Below are positions 9,001-17,398 of a stretch of 64,000 nt of DNA, in pieces. Made by a program: the position numbers and the translations under genes. The notes below the pieces were generated by a model. The model was not told the DNA's origin. It saw only the letters and a list, made by a program, of their open reading frames with translations, and searched no databases. Source of the DNA: Candidatus Heimdallarchaeota archaeon. GTDB taxonomy: Archaea > Asgardarchaeota > Heimdallarchaeia > Heimdallarchaeales > Kariarchaeaceae. Each line of letters begins with the position of its first letter. Positions within the stretch are counted from its first letter, which is position 1. The stretch is from positions 496,001-560,000 of the forward strand of contig JADCLS010000001.1 of NCBI GenBank assembly GCA_026702845.1, written 5' to 3'.

Positions 9001-10204
9001 CATAGTTAGTTTGACCTCTGCTGGCTGCGGCTCCTGCAGATAGTGTCCCATGACCAATTGCATCATACATTAGTGCCACAACACCACTGGGGTCAATTCC
9101 CCGTACATAATACTCGTCTATCAAACTTGTATCTGGAACGTATGCTGTTGTTAATGCACCCGCAGATACATCTGCAACACCATCACCATCAATATCACGG
9201 TTTGCTATTGGGTTTGAGAAATCAATGGGTATCTCATCCTCCATGGACCAATCAACTAAGCTTAAGTATCTGGTTCCTGTCTCAAAAATTATACCATTAT
9301 AAGATAGTGATAGACCAAGTGATGTATCAAAGTCTATGTACATGGTATCATACTCGCCTGATTTAACAGAATCAGTGAGAATAAATAGAAAAATCTGCAA
9401 AGGAATATGTTCTTGATATCCTTGATGAATTATCAATCCCAATTTATAATTTCCCGAAATTGATGGTTTGGCAATTCCGCTTATATCTAGATTCTGAAGT
9501 TCAATACCAAGATCATTGTTGGAAATGAATTCATTAGATTCTCCTATTCTACCAAAAAGTGTGTTATCCTCAAGCTGCAATTCTGTGCGATTTCCTACCA
9601 TTGTCGCGGTCATCGTAGTATTTGCAATGGCTATTCCTGCACCAGTCGCATCATAACTGGCAGTAATACCAGAAGGTAATAGCAACGGAGAATCCTCAAG
9701 GTCACTGATTCCGAAATCTACTCCACTATCAACAATAGAGATAATTACTCCATCACCAGTGATGTTAAACTGATCCCATACTCTTTGCACATCCAAAATA
9801 TCCTTTGCCACAAAACTATCAGATATTGGTGAATGAGGATTGTTTTCTGATGAAAAAGTCATCGCCATGTTTGGATACATTGAGAGCACTGATGGATTGA
9901 TGGCAAGTCGTCTAAGATCACTGGGTGATTGAGTCGGGAGAAAGTGGAGATAATTATTTCCCAATTGAACCCTTGGATAGAACCTCCCATCTAATTCAGA
10001 TTCAGATTTTGATAATACAAGAATCTGGTCTTGGTACTGATTGCTTACAGGGATATTATCATATGCATAGGCGTCTAAACCACCATTGAATTTGGATAAA
10101 TTGTATTCTATGTTATCAGTGACCGGTATGGCTGTATCTTGTGCGCTTACAGGGAATACTGAAATAGACAAAAGGATGATGATACCTATCCATGTAGCCT
10201 TCAT
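6008..10204 (-). CDS. Large secreted, membrane-anchored subtilisin-like serine protease (S8)
   Basis: A 1398-aa protein with a signal peptide (WIGIIILLSISVFPVSAQ) and an S8 domain whose triad motifs are all present: Asp in IISIVDSGVDFG (D159), His in GHGTLSAG (about 385) and Ser in GGTSEACP (about 604), with an oxyanion-loop asparagine in VVSSGNGG. The Asp-His gap is long, so a large insertion lies between them. About 750 residues of beta-sandwich-like sequence follow. The C-terminus is one helix (SISLLMVLFLPII) with an RRRKEN stop-transfer tail. The protease would face outward and probably digests external proteins, as expected for a peptide-using archaeon. It is convergent with arvC. Confidence 0.92.
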   Translation of the reverse strand: MKATWIGIIILLSISVFPVSAQDTAIPVTDNIEYNLSKFNGGLDAYAYDNIPVSNQYQDQILVLSKSESELDGRFYPRVQLGNNYLHFLPTQSPSDLRRLAINPSVLSMYPNMAMTFSSENNPHSPISDSFVAKDILDVQRVWDQFNITGDGVIISIVDSGVDFGISDLEDSPLLLPSGITASYDATGAGIAIANTTMTATMVGNRTELQLEDNTLFGRIGESNEFISNNDLGIELQNLDISGIAKPSISGNYKLGLIIHQGYQEHIPLQIFLFILTDSVKSGEYDTMYIDFDTSLGLSLSYNGIIFETGTRYLSLVDWSMEDEIPIDFSNPIANRDIDGDGVADVSAGALTTAYVPDTSLIDEYYVRGIDPSGVVALMYDAIGHGTLSAGAAASRGQTNYALFDDASTQEIENTTRVKLPGSAPGAKLIATKGMTLTDFIMGWLWSAGMELSVTGLMTQTNEHHVADLTSNSWGDGSIASTGSVKGMDIWSLLLDMMSVPDLLYTNYPGMLFVVSSGNGGSGIGTIATPATASMAITVGASNNYEFLNNKGRNDVAFFSARGPTPYGIMKPDIVTPGNTGFTPQQVSVGLGNGTYAAGTFGGTSEACPRGAGVVALIIQALKEKGRTVDLGSVRTILKSTAKDLGFPTSSQGAGLAQGFPAIDAIYDGPQLIVSSTQASKIAGDWLQAAFVANFDEVEHPLVTNPQPDTFIMADHTNMQSGLEIVVSFGNGTLVNVSSYDVQTVQMAEIRNSTGTFKSASAEQTIISLDSMLPSGYKNADLLQISLSLDETSWNNLVTMGVSVPSMQLYDYGGTIVNDVIKQKSWIQQLYSGHPGSDFKNEPRLRFTDTGFTEEVPGWTALNYLLFAQTYSYVTWELDRSTSIGQLTLNASLNDAFQEGMLIIGDQHFPIIISSINKVGYGQEAMNYPVEETYTAPYTLNEAYGTLDWNYRPENGDFRFYQFSVPDNATFLAIQVAWEAENVVPDAFLFNGTGHLVALSDVTYLGGGTYESYPSEFKKQNLLVEVDSNNFTLLLHFAQMPFDPVPVQFTVFSRYLTRQTLPIPEGQFDQDLNNVTGDLILTVDNYALEDFPELKINKLEVLVAQGRNGSLVDTIDAVDFIQGVTTDFDMVENYYPIDLVQGEKVDLELEWEGMTDLDLLVLGPDSLEFLEFDLLQGQGLTPSIAVEYASFAALETGTYFIYVDVVVSEEIDVTYTLNWESRKGPTLLGDNELLIPSDIFPNGEYELQIIYHSNFGVNFLEVVSSMFDNHLDFTSSLVTPSGSSILSDLATVSWQASVAVTADVFIVRDTIEISIGQAVTANSINFDTTKYANGEAIIRIYLTDGVYTHMHEVSVIIENRNPSSLLPTTTTTGSLSAFSSISLLMVLFLPIIRRRKEN

Positions 10205-10355
10205 ACAATGTGTATCTAGTTCAAATATTCTTATACTATGTCATTAGGTAAAGAATTAGTCGGAACTTAGGATCAAATTTTGTTTCAATTTGTTTTGCTT
10301 GATCCAAATATCTCATTCAAAAGAATTTAAAAATATCCGAGGGAAACTAATTAAT

Positions 10356-11165
10356 GTGACTGAGGTTTTTATTGTTGGCATAATCGTGGTGAGCCTCCCA
10401 ATATTTGCAGTAATTACTTTAGGTCCTACAGTGAATAAAGAAAGACTTCTTTATATGATGACCGGATTTGCGAGTGCATCATTTATTGGTCTGTTACTCA
10501 GTATCCTAAACATAAAGGCATTCATCGATCATGCTCTTTTACAGGAATTGGCAGTACATAATGCGTCTGCCATTACTGAAGAATTAATCAGATTCCCATC
10601 TCTATTAATTGCAGAGTATTTAGCCCTCAAATATGTGTGTCGTCAAGAAATTAATACCTTACCTACCACATTTCGGGATCACCATGGTCTAGGATTATAT
10701 TTTGGTGTAGGATATGGTTATATTGAGACAATAGTTTATTATATTTACCCTAATCTAAAAAATATCATTAATGGAACTGAAGGTGATATTTTGGCTGAGA
10801 TTCAGCCTTGGTTGTACAGGATAACGGCAATTGGTGCACATATTGCCCTTACTTATCTAGCTATGGCGATAACTCAAAATAGACATTTCTATAAATTTAC
10901 TATTGGTTTACATATGAGCTTCAATACTGCAAATGTACTATTCCTTTACATCACACCCAATTTTCAGGCTGAAGTTTTGTGGGTTCTCTTCTCAAGAATT
11001 GCTCTGGTGATAATCGTGTACTTCATGCTGAGACCTAGAATGAGGTACATTACACCAGCAATTTTATTGTTGATAGAAGTTGTCATGTTTCTCTTTTTTG
11101 TGTTAATAGGAACATTTCTTTTCCTATTATCAGAGTTAATCGCCACAAATTTAATTGATTTATAG
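10356..11165 (+). CDS. YhfC-like multipass membrane protein, putative intramembrane protease
   Basis: About 270 aa and seven or eight membrane helices. Helix 3 carries ITEELIR (an EExxR glutamate pair) and a later helix carries GVGYGYIET, followed by an HIALTYL histidine. This order of glutamates and histidine matches the YhfC family, related to CPBP/Abi-type putative intramembrane metalloproteases. The GTG at 10356 is chosen because GAGGG lies 12 nt upstream and the first helix begins right after it; a TTG at 10290 in the same frame would add 22 polar residues. It is divergent from the subtilase and 34 nt before the RNase D gene. Substrate unknown. Confidence 0.68.
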   Translation: MTEVFIVGIIVVSLPIFAVITLGPTVNKERLLYMMTGFASASFIGLLLSILNIKAFIDHALLQELAVHNASAITEELIRFPSLLIAEYLALKYVCRQEINTLPTTFRDHHGLGLYFGVGYGYIETIVYYIYPNLKNIINGTEGDILAEIQPWLYRITAIGAHIALTYLAMAITQNRHFYKFTIGLHMSFNTANVLFLYITPNFQAEVLWVLFSRIALVIIVYFMLRPRMRYITPAILLLIEVVMFLFFVLIGTFLFLLSELIATNLIDL

Positions 11166-11199
11166 ATTATCAAAAGATTACTCTTAGACACAAAGAATT

Positions 11200-12459
11200 A
11201 TGAAAGTTGATTATGTTGATCAAATAATGGAAAATTCTTGGATCTATGTCGATAATGCTGATATTTGTAATGATATTGCAAAGGAAGCGTATAAAGAAGG
11301 TAAAGTTGGCATAGATCTTGAATCTAATTCAATTTTCGTGTATCATGAGAAAGTTGCTCTACTTCAATTATTTGTAAATAATCGAGTATATTTAATAGAT
11401 ACCCTAAAAATAAATTTACCTCCTTCTCTTAAGAAAATATTAGAAGATCCAGCAATAGAGAAAATATTTCAAGATATGCAATTTGATAGAAGTATTTTCT
11501 TGCGAGAATTTAATTGTACAATTTCTGGAGTATTTGATATATCCATTGCCGATAAATTACTAGAGGGAACATCACAGAGTTCTAGTATGGAAAAATTAGT
11601 TCTAAGGTATCTAAAAAAGGAAATTAAATTTAGCAAGAAACAACAAAAATCAAACTGGGCAACTAGACCCTTAACAACTAAACAGCTTGATTATGCAAGT
11701 AATGATGTGAAATACATCCTTGATATTGCAGATACTCAAAAAACATTGCTCTCAACAGATTATAGATTGGAATTTTTACGTTATTATTTCACACAGATCC
11801 CAGTTATCCTAAAAGAAAGATATTACAACGAGAATTATGTTTATACTCTTAAAAAGAAATTCAAAATTTACGATCAAGAAGTATTATTCCGGTTAAATGC
11901 ATTACTCATCTTTATTGATGAAAAATCAGAATTCTTGGATAAGCCCACACACTGGCTGCTTCCGGATTCAAAAGCAGTAGAGATTGCTAGGCAGAATCCT
12001 CAAAATTTTCATGAATTTAAGAAATTATTCAATCCCTCAGATCGTCTTTATGAAATTAGGCAAATCATAGAAAGAGATGTATTTGATCAATTATCTGAAT
12101 ACAAGTTGATAGATGATGAGCTGCAAGGAAATTTGTCTACTAAACGTTGGTTATATATTACAAATGAACTTAAGGAAAACTCCACAAAATTTAATCCTGA
12201 TAATATTCAAAAACTGAGAACTTGGAGAAGAGATGTCGCCAATGAACTCAATCTTATACCTGAGATGCTTATGGATAAGTCAAATTTCAGTTATTACTCA
12301 GTTAATTTGGAAAAATTGGATGAAATTATTAATTTTCCAGGTATCCCAGCTCCATTTCATTCATTTTTACTCCAAGATTTGAGTAAATTTCTTAAATCTG
12401 GAATATCTGAGATTAGCTACGAAGGCTTTGTACATCTATGGCAATCATTAGTTAAGTAA
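11200..12459 (+). CDS. rnd: RNase D-like 3'-5' exonuclease with HRDC-like C-terminus
   Basis: A 419-aa DEDDy exonuclease. Exo I is GIDLES (D39, E41), Exo II is FQDMQFDRSIF (about 90-100) and Exo III is YASNDVKYILD (about 165-175, Y and D). The rest is helical with HRDC-like segments (ELKENSTKFNPDNIQKLRTW, then a second helical unit), as in RNase D and Rrp6. RNase D processes tRNA 3' ends in bacteria and Rrp6 trims RNAs in the eukaryotic exosome. The domain is uncommon in archaea. The gene lies just after the YhfC-like gene and may share its transcript. Confidence 0.85.
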   Translation: MKVDYVDQIMENSWIYVDNADICNDIAKEAYKEGKVGIDLESNSIFVYHEKVALLQLFVNNRVYLIDTLKINLPPSLKKILEDPAIEKIFQDMQFDRSIFLREFNCTISGVFDISIADKLLEGTSQSSSMEKLVLRYLKKEIKFSKKQQKSNWATRPLTTKQLDYASNDVKYILDIADTQKTLLSTDYRLEFLRYYFTQIPVILKERYYNENYVYTLKKKFKIYDQEVLFRLNALLIFIDEKSEFLDKPTHWLLPDSKAVEIARQNPQNFHEFKKLFNPSDRLYEIRQIIERDVFDQLSEYKLIDDELQGNLSTKRWLYITNELKENSTKFNPDNIQKLRTWRRDVANELNLIPEMLMDKSNFSYYSVNLEKLDEIINFPGIPAPFHSFLLQDLSKFLKSGISEISYEGFVHLWQSLVK

Positions 12460-12549
12460 AAAATGCTGTCAAAACTAAATAATAATTAATTAAATGGCAA
12501 TTCATTTTAATAGGATAGTCTAGTATACTGTTAATAAAGGGAAAGATAA

Positions 12550-13371
12550 ATGAGTACTACTCAGGATATTTTTAAAATTGCAATCCTAAGCCCAGATGAC
12601 AAAACTTATGAAATCTTAAACAATGAAGAGTCCATTCTTGGGTATGAATTTGCTCGCAGTTATACCCAGACTCAGGGTGCTGCATTTGCTTTTTCTCATT
12701 TTAATATTGATTATCAACGATTAACAGCACAATTCTGGTTGATGGATGGGCATCCTCAGTGGACTACAGTAAGAAATCTATATTTAAAGAAAACTTCAGG
12801 GATGGTATTATTGCTGGATGCTACTGTGAAAAACTGGAAAGAGACAGCAAATCGGTTGATCATGGAGTTTGTGACTGTAAACAGATACTCGACACCAATT
12901 TTGATCCTTACACCTAATGAGAAAAGCAATCATCTCAAGCTAATTTCCAAATTTATGGAAGATATTGTCAGATGGTGTGGGTATGATGTTGAAATACTCA
13001 ATATTAGTTCAAAAGACAATGCTGAAGCAGTATTGAATGATTTCATGACCAAGGTTAAGAATTGGAGAGCTAAGACAGTAACCTTTCAGACAATGAAGCT
13101 TTATTTTTCCTTTGATTGCATCACTAGATCTTCAAGGAGTATATCAGCAATAATTAAGCATATGCGAAAGATATTCATTTCCCGCTATATTCGACTTGTG
13201 GATGATAACTATTTGAGTAGGATAATTATTGATGCTGCAAAGGTTCAAGGATTCAATGCTACTGATACTGAGATAATTTATGAAAGAGTACGACGAGAAG
13301 AACCACATGAATTCCTACTTCCAATTTCAGTTGATGAAGAGCTTAAAAAACCAAATGTAAGCAAAATTTAG
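12550..13371 (+). CDS. Rab/Ras-fold pseudo-GTPase lacking the P-loop
   Basis: A 273-aa protein. Residues 1-170 follow the order of a Rab-like G domain: strand 1 (FKIAILSP), a DxxG-like switch II (WLMDGHPQW, compare WDTAGQERF), strand 4 (GMVLLLDATVKNWKETANRL) and strand 5 (TPILILTPNEKSN, where NKxD is expected). The GxxxxGKS/T loop is replaced by SPDDKTY and NKxD is lost, so GTP binding is unlikely. About 100 residues of mostly helical sequence follow. It is probably a scaffold or partner for active small GTPases. A GGGAAAG ribosome site precedes the ATG. Confidence 0.65.
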   Translation: MSTTQDIFKIAILSPDDKTYEILNNEESILGYEFARSYTQTQGAAFAFSHFNIDYQRLTAQFWLMDGHPQWTTVRNLYLKKTSGMVLLLDATVKNWKETANRLIMEFVTVNRYSTPILILTPNEKSNHLKLISKFMEDIVRWCGYDVEILNISSKDNAEAVLNDFMTKVKNWRAKTVTFQTMKLYFSFDCITRSSRSISAIIKHMRKIFISRYIRLVDDNYLSRIIIDAAKVQGFNATDTEIIYERVRREEPHEFLLPISVDEELKKPNVSKI

Positions 13372-13448
13372 TCCAATCAAAATTTTTATATCGTGGATAT
13401 TGAATCAAATCAATTATTTTTAAAATGTCTAAGAAATAATGTAAATAG

Positions 13449-14195
13449 ATGAGTTTAAACCTTAAAATCAAACGGTTTTTCCGAGCAATGATGAGAGAGG
13501 ATGTAAGAATTATCCTTACCTTTCTTGTTGTGATTTTAACAGTATTCAATGGTTATACCATGTTTATGGGTCTGATTAGCCCACTCGGGTTCCAGTTTAA
13601 TACACCTTCAATTGATACGGTCTATGCTGCTCAATTGCAGGATACCGATCAAGATCTTTTACCAGATATAATCGAGGAGGCAGCTCCTGGAGAGAGAGTA
13701 TATCATCCTAATGACCCAACCAAACCGATTGGATGGGGTACAGGAACAGATCCTAATGATATAGACACCGATAATGATGGCTTTACGGACGGAGTGGAAG
13801 ATAATTGGGGTTCCAACCCAAGGCTCTGGATAAATCCAGGTTATATGTGGATTATTTGGTTTTTGAGCATTGCCACAGTACTTTTCTTCAAATTTAGAAA
13901 AACAGATATGCTTAGAGAGTATGAAGAATTTGAGCAGACTCAGAAAAGTTCTGGTGTTGCAGGCAAGGGAGGAAAATTTGCCTATGGGAGTGGTTCAGTG
14001 TTCTCAACTAGAAAAGCAGATGATATGAGTGATGATGAACGAAAGAAAGCAATTGAGAGTGATGCTCGTTACCAGAGAATGATGGGTCAGATTGAAGAAG
14101 AAGAATTCAAGCCTCAGAGAAACTGGCCTATGCTTATTGCACAGTTTGCAGCACTTTCTGCATTAGTGATTATTATCAGAGTTGTTGTCTGGTAA
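13449..14195 (+). CDS. Membrane protein with thrombospondin type 3-like Ca-binding repeats
   Basis: A 248-aa protein. A first helix (RIILTFLVVILTVFNGYTMF, about 18-40) is followed by an external Ca-binding stretch with DTDQDLLPD and DIDTDNDGFTDG (about 62-118), the aspartate spacing of TSP3/EF-hand-like loops. A second helix (YMWIIWFLSIATVLFF) leads to a cytosolic charged linker of about 75 residues, and a third helix ends the protein (MLIAQFAALSALVIIIRVVVW). It is probably a surface calcium-binding or adhesion component. Partners are not evident. Confidence 0.65.
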   Translation: MSLNLKIKRFFRAMMREDVRIILTFLVVILTVFNGYTMFMGLISPLGFQFNTPSIDTVYAAQLQDTDQDLLPDIIEEAAPGERVYHPNDPTKPIGWGTGTDPNDIDTDNDGFTDGVEDNWGSNPRLWINPGYMWIIWFLSIATVLFFKFRKTDMLREYEEFEQTQKSSGVAGKGGKFAYGSGSVFSTRKADDMSDDERKKAIESDARYQRMMGQIEEEEFKPQRNWPMLIAQFAALSALVIIIRVVVW

Positions 14196-14292
14196 TTACA
14201 ATTCAGTAACAATAAAACTTACATTAGAAGATACGCCTTTAATAACTTAAAAAAACATCTGAATATAGTATCTATTAGTAGAGGTTTTTAGA

Positions 14293-15423
14293 ATCAAAAA
14301 GCTGATCATACTATTTGTATTATTTCTTATTTTCATCAATCCAGTAGAACCCTCTATTCTAGATAATACTGAAGATTATAGCATGTATGATATTTATGAA
14401 TTAATTCCTCATTCTAACACTATAGAGATAACAGTTGATATGGATACAGCAGATTTTGATATTGTATTACTCTCTACAAATAACTATTACGCAGCAATGA
14501 TTGCAATTTATAATACAGATCAAGTTAGTCCACATTTTATTGGCAGATCGGAGAGTGTTGGTCGTCTATCAGAAAGCCTATCTGTTCAAACATCTCTAGA
14601 TAAAGTCTATCTAATTATTTACTGTCTAGATGAGCTCAGTGGGATTTCTGGAATAACCCATGATTATGACCTACAAGTTTCAACACAGTACACACAAAGC
14701 CTATTTGTTTTCACTCTCGATTTTCGATACTCTGGTTATATCTATGAGAATGGAGATACACAGTTAACATTAGATGAGTTAGCGATCTACCAGTTCATTA
14801 TACCTGAGAGAACAATTCTAGATATCACCATAAAGATGACCAGAAATGAAGAATCAGTACTTTGGGGCATCCTGGGTGAATTCAATGATGAAGAAGATAT
14901 GATAAATTACATCGAAGAAGCTAGTACTATGGGAGGTGATTTACCAGATGGTATTTATGGTCTCGATTCTTTTGGTTATGACTCTTATGGATCATCATTT
15001 GTAGTACATTTTAGCTATCATGCCACAGAAGAAACAATATTAAATCTAGGCCTTATTTCACTGGATACAGAAAATCCAGACAGTATGCATTATACCATCT
15101 ATTCAAGTATCGAGGAGAATGAAGACAGGGTCCATGTGGGGAGCTATAACTATACTGCTATTGGAATAGGGATTGTAATTATCCTTATTTTATCCTTCAT
15201 CCTCCTGAAGGATTCATTTAATCGCAAGAGAAGGATAATGAATACCTTGATCAGTAAACCTAATATTCAGCAACCAGTGCGACAGCAATTCTCTCCCCCA
15301 CAAACAATCTTTTCTGCTCAGCCAATGGATAAATCTGTAGATATTAATTTCTGTGAGCGATGTGGGGCTAAATTAAAAGATGTCAAAAATTTCTGCCACA
15401 GGTGTGGAGCAAAAATCTATTGA
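14293..15423 (+). CDS. Secreted/membrane protein with C-terminal zinc ribbon (apparent non-ATG start)
   Basis: The first ATG (14383) would remove an obvious signal peptide: the same frame is open from 14269 and reads IKKLIILFVLFLIF just upstream. An AGAGGT ribosome site at 14280-14285 is seven bases before an ATC at 14293, so translation probably starts there, or the base is a sequencing error or mutation of ATG. The mature part is beta-rich and pre-peptidase-like (two similar domains). A helix at IGIGIVIILILSFILL follows, then a cytosolic zinc ribbon (CERCGAKL ... CHRCGAK). Function unknown. It converges on the PrsW-like gene with a 7-nt overlap. Confidence 0.65.
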   Translation: MKKLIILFVLFLIFINPVEPSILDNTEDYSMYDIYELIPHSNTIEITVDMDTADFDIVLLSTNNYYAAMIAIYNTDQVSPHFIGRSESVGRLSESLSVQTSLDKVYLIIYCLDELSGISGITHDYDLQVSTQYTQSLFVFTLDFRYSGYIYENGDTQLTLDELAIYQFIIPERTILDITIKMTRNEESVLWGILGEFNDEEDMINYIEEASTMGGDLPDGIYGLDSFGYDSYGSSFVVHFSYHATEETILNLGLISLDTENPDSMHYTIYSSIEENEDRVHVGSYNYTAIGIGIVIILILSFILLKDSFNRKRRIMNTLISKPNIQQPVRQQFSPPQTIFSAQPMDKSVDINFCERCGAKLKDVKNFCHRCGAKIY

Positions 15424-16130
15424 GCACCTCGCAATGATTCAAGTCGATAAACGTAATTTCTTTCTTTAAGCACAACACTCATGAGGATTGAACTCACGAC
15501 AACCATTATGAAGATTCTCAATAATAATGAACTGAAGCCCATAAGAACTGGGAGTAGAACAAAGAAATTCCACATCATATGAAAAACTACACTTCGGATG
15601 AAATCTTTTCTGGTTGTAAATCCTTTATCAAGATTGTTGATAGCAATAGCTGTTCCGTTGATTAAACTGAACAGAGGATGTCCAAATATTACCATAGTTC
15701 CCCTGATGATAAGTAACATGATGGTGAGACCTATGGTTTCATTCCATGCATACTGTAGAGTGAAAATAATATTTTCTAGACCTGCAAATATTAATCCTAT
15801 CAGGGATCCAACAAAGGCACCTTCCGCTACTGATTGAAATCTTCGATAATCATTAACAATTTTGATCATGTACGTCTTGAACCATTCCTCAACAAATGGG
15901 GCTAGTAACACATAAAAAACTATTAGTGAAAAAACCTCAGGAAAGGAGGCTTCAACAGCCGGTAATAAAAAATAGGATATGGCAGTAACAATAACGATAC
16001 TCAATACTCCAAGGATGATTGGAAGGAAAAGATAGGAAATATCTTTTATGATAACAAATTTCGAATAGAATATCTTCCAGACAAGAGCAATAATGATGAA
16101 ATTAGTAAGAATAATGAGTAGATCGAGCAC
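15417..16130 (-). CDS. PrsW-family intramembrane metalloprotease-like protein
   Basis: A 237-aa protein with about seven membrane helices. The signature motifs of PrsW are present: EEWFK (EExxK, about 84-88), FAGLENIIF (ExxN-like, about 120) and FHMMWN (His, about 195). PrsW in Bacillus cleaves an anti-sigma factor; archaeal members have no known substrate. Start is a GTG at 16130 (the reverse complement reads GTGCTCGATC). It is convergent with the zinc-ribbon membrane protein. Confidence 0.82.
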   Translation of the reverse strand: MLDLLIILTNFIIIALVWKIFYSKFVIIKDISYLFLPIILGVLSIVIVTAISYFLLPAVEASFPEVFSLIVFYVLLAPFVEEWFKTYMIKIVNDYRRFQSVAEGAFVGSLIGLIFAGLENIIFTLQYAWNETIGLTIMLLIIRGTMVIFGHPLFSLINGTAIAINNLDKGFTTRKDFIRSVVFHMMWNFFVLLPVLMGFSSLLLRIFIMVVVSSILMSVVLKERNYVYRLESLRGAQ

Positions 16131-16245
16131 CTAAAGATGATCTCACTTGTGCAGATTTAATTATTTCCAGTACTATTAGTGGTAATGAGAAATATTTCTT
16201 CCTCATGAGGAAAAGATAAAGAATATATAAAAAATAAAATTGATT

Positions 16246-17340
16246 ATGATACCAAAAACAGAAATCTCAAAACGTTGGGAGCTGATTAGAAATGATTTAG
16301 CTGAAGTGACATATGACGCCCTCCTAGTTCCTCTTGGAACCAATTTTTATTATCTATTTGGAAAACAATCAACCCCATCAGAGAGGTTGATTGCCGGAGT
16401 ACTACCAGTAGATAGTGATCCTTTTATTATCGGCCCCGCATTTGAACAATCTAATATTCAACGCTCCACTGGTTTAGATGATATAGTTCCCTGGGAGGAA
16501 ACGGAAAGTCCATATCACATTCTTGCTAAGGAATTGAATGATAGAAGGATTGGTAACAAAATTGCAGTGGATCCAAAATTGTGGATAGTCGAGGCGGAAA
16601 GAATTCAAGAGGCAAGTAATCGATCACTTCAATCTGCTGGCTCCATCCTTGATAGAGCAAGAAGCATTAAATCCAATTGGGAGCTAGAACAAATGGCAAA
16701 AGCCAGTGAATCATCAGCTAAAGGTATTCTTGATGCTTTTGACAAGCTACAGGAGGGAATAACAGAGAAAGAACTTGCCCGGATAGTAGCTACTGAGATG
16801 ATGAAATATTCTGGAAATCCCATGGTCTTTGGGGCGATACAATTTGGTGAGAACTCAGCAATTCCTCATGCAATGCCATCAGAAAAGAAATTAAGGCAAA
16901 ATGAAGTAGTGCTCATTGATGCTGGAACTTCAGTAAATGGATATCAAGGTGATATTACAATTACTTCCACCTTTGGAAAAGTTGCTGGATTTGAGGAGAT
17001 TTATGATGTTGTATACGAGGCGAACCGAAAAGCACTTGATTCTGATAAGGAAGGTATTGTTGCCGGAAATCTGGATGGAATCGCCCGTAAACATATTGAG
17101 GATAAAGGATATGGTCAGTATTTTACCCACCGTTTGGGACATGGATTGGGTTTAGAAGTACATGAGGCTCCATATATTGTCTCAACAAACACTCATCCTT
17201 TAATTGCTGGTAATACACATACAATAGAGCCAGGCATCTATCAACCTGGGAAATTTGGAATTCGTATTGAAGATGATGTTGTTGTACACAAAGGTAAAGC
17301 CAAATTATTGTTTGATACACCTAGATTCAATTTCAGATGA
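16246..17340 (+). CDS. Xaa-Pro dipeptidase/aminopeptidase (M24)
   Basis: A pita-bread metallopeptidase of about 364 aa. The metal ligands are visible: two Asp in LIDAGTSVNGYQGDIT, His in RLGHGLGLEVHEAPY, Glu in THTIEPGIY and Glu in GIRIEDDVVV. The N-terminal creatinase-like domain covers about residues 1-130. It removes amino acids next to proline from peptides and fits a protein-degrading lifestyle together with the subtilase. The ATG at 16246 is preferred over a TTG two codons upstream. Confidence 0.92.
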   Translation: MIPKTEISKRWELIRNDLAEVTYDALLVPLGTNFYYLFGKQSTPSERLIAGVLPVDSDPFIIGPAFEQSNIQRSTGLDDIVPWEETESPYHILAKELNDRRIGNKIAVDPKLWIVEAERIQEASNRSLQSAGSILDRARSIKSNWELEQMAKASESSAKGILDAFDKLQEGITEKELARIVATEMMKYSGNPMVFGAIQFGENSAIPHAMPSEKKLRQNEVVLIDAGTSVNGYQGDITITSTFGKVAGFEEIYDVVYEANRKALDSDKEGIVAGNLDGIARKHIEDKGYGQYFTHRLGHGLGLEVHEAPYIVSTNTHPLIAGNTHTIEPGIYQPGKFGIRIEDDVVVHKGKAKLLFDTPRFNFR

Positions 17341-17398
17341 AGTCAATGATTTTGTTCGCTAACTGAATAACTAATAAATCCCAAAAAAATCATCAAAT

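Noticed and set aside
9043..9366. His-rich ORF on the plus strand inside the subtilase gene
   Set aside because: It lies wholly inside a strongly supported gene on the other strand and has skewed composition typical of a shadow frame.
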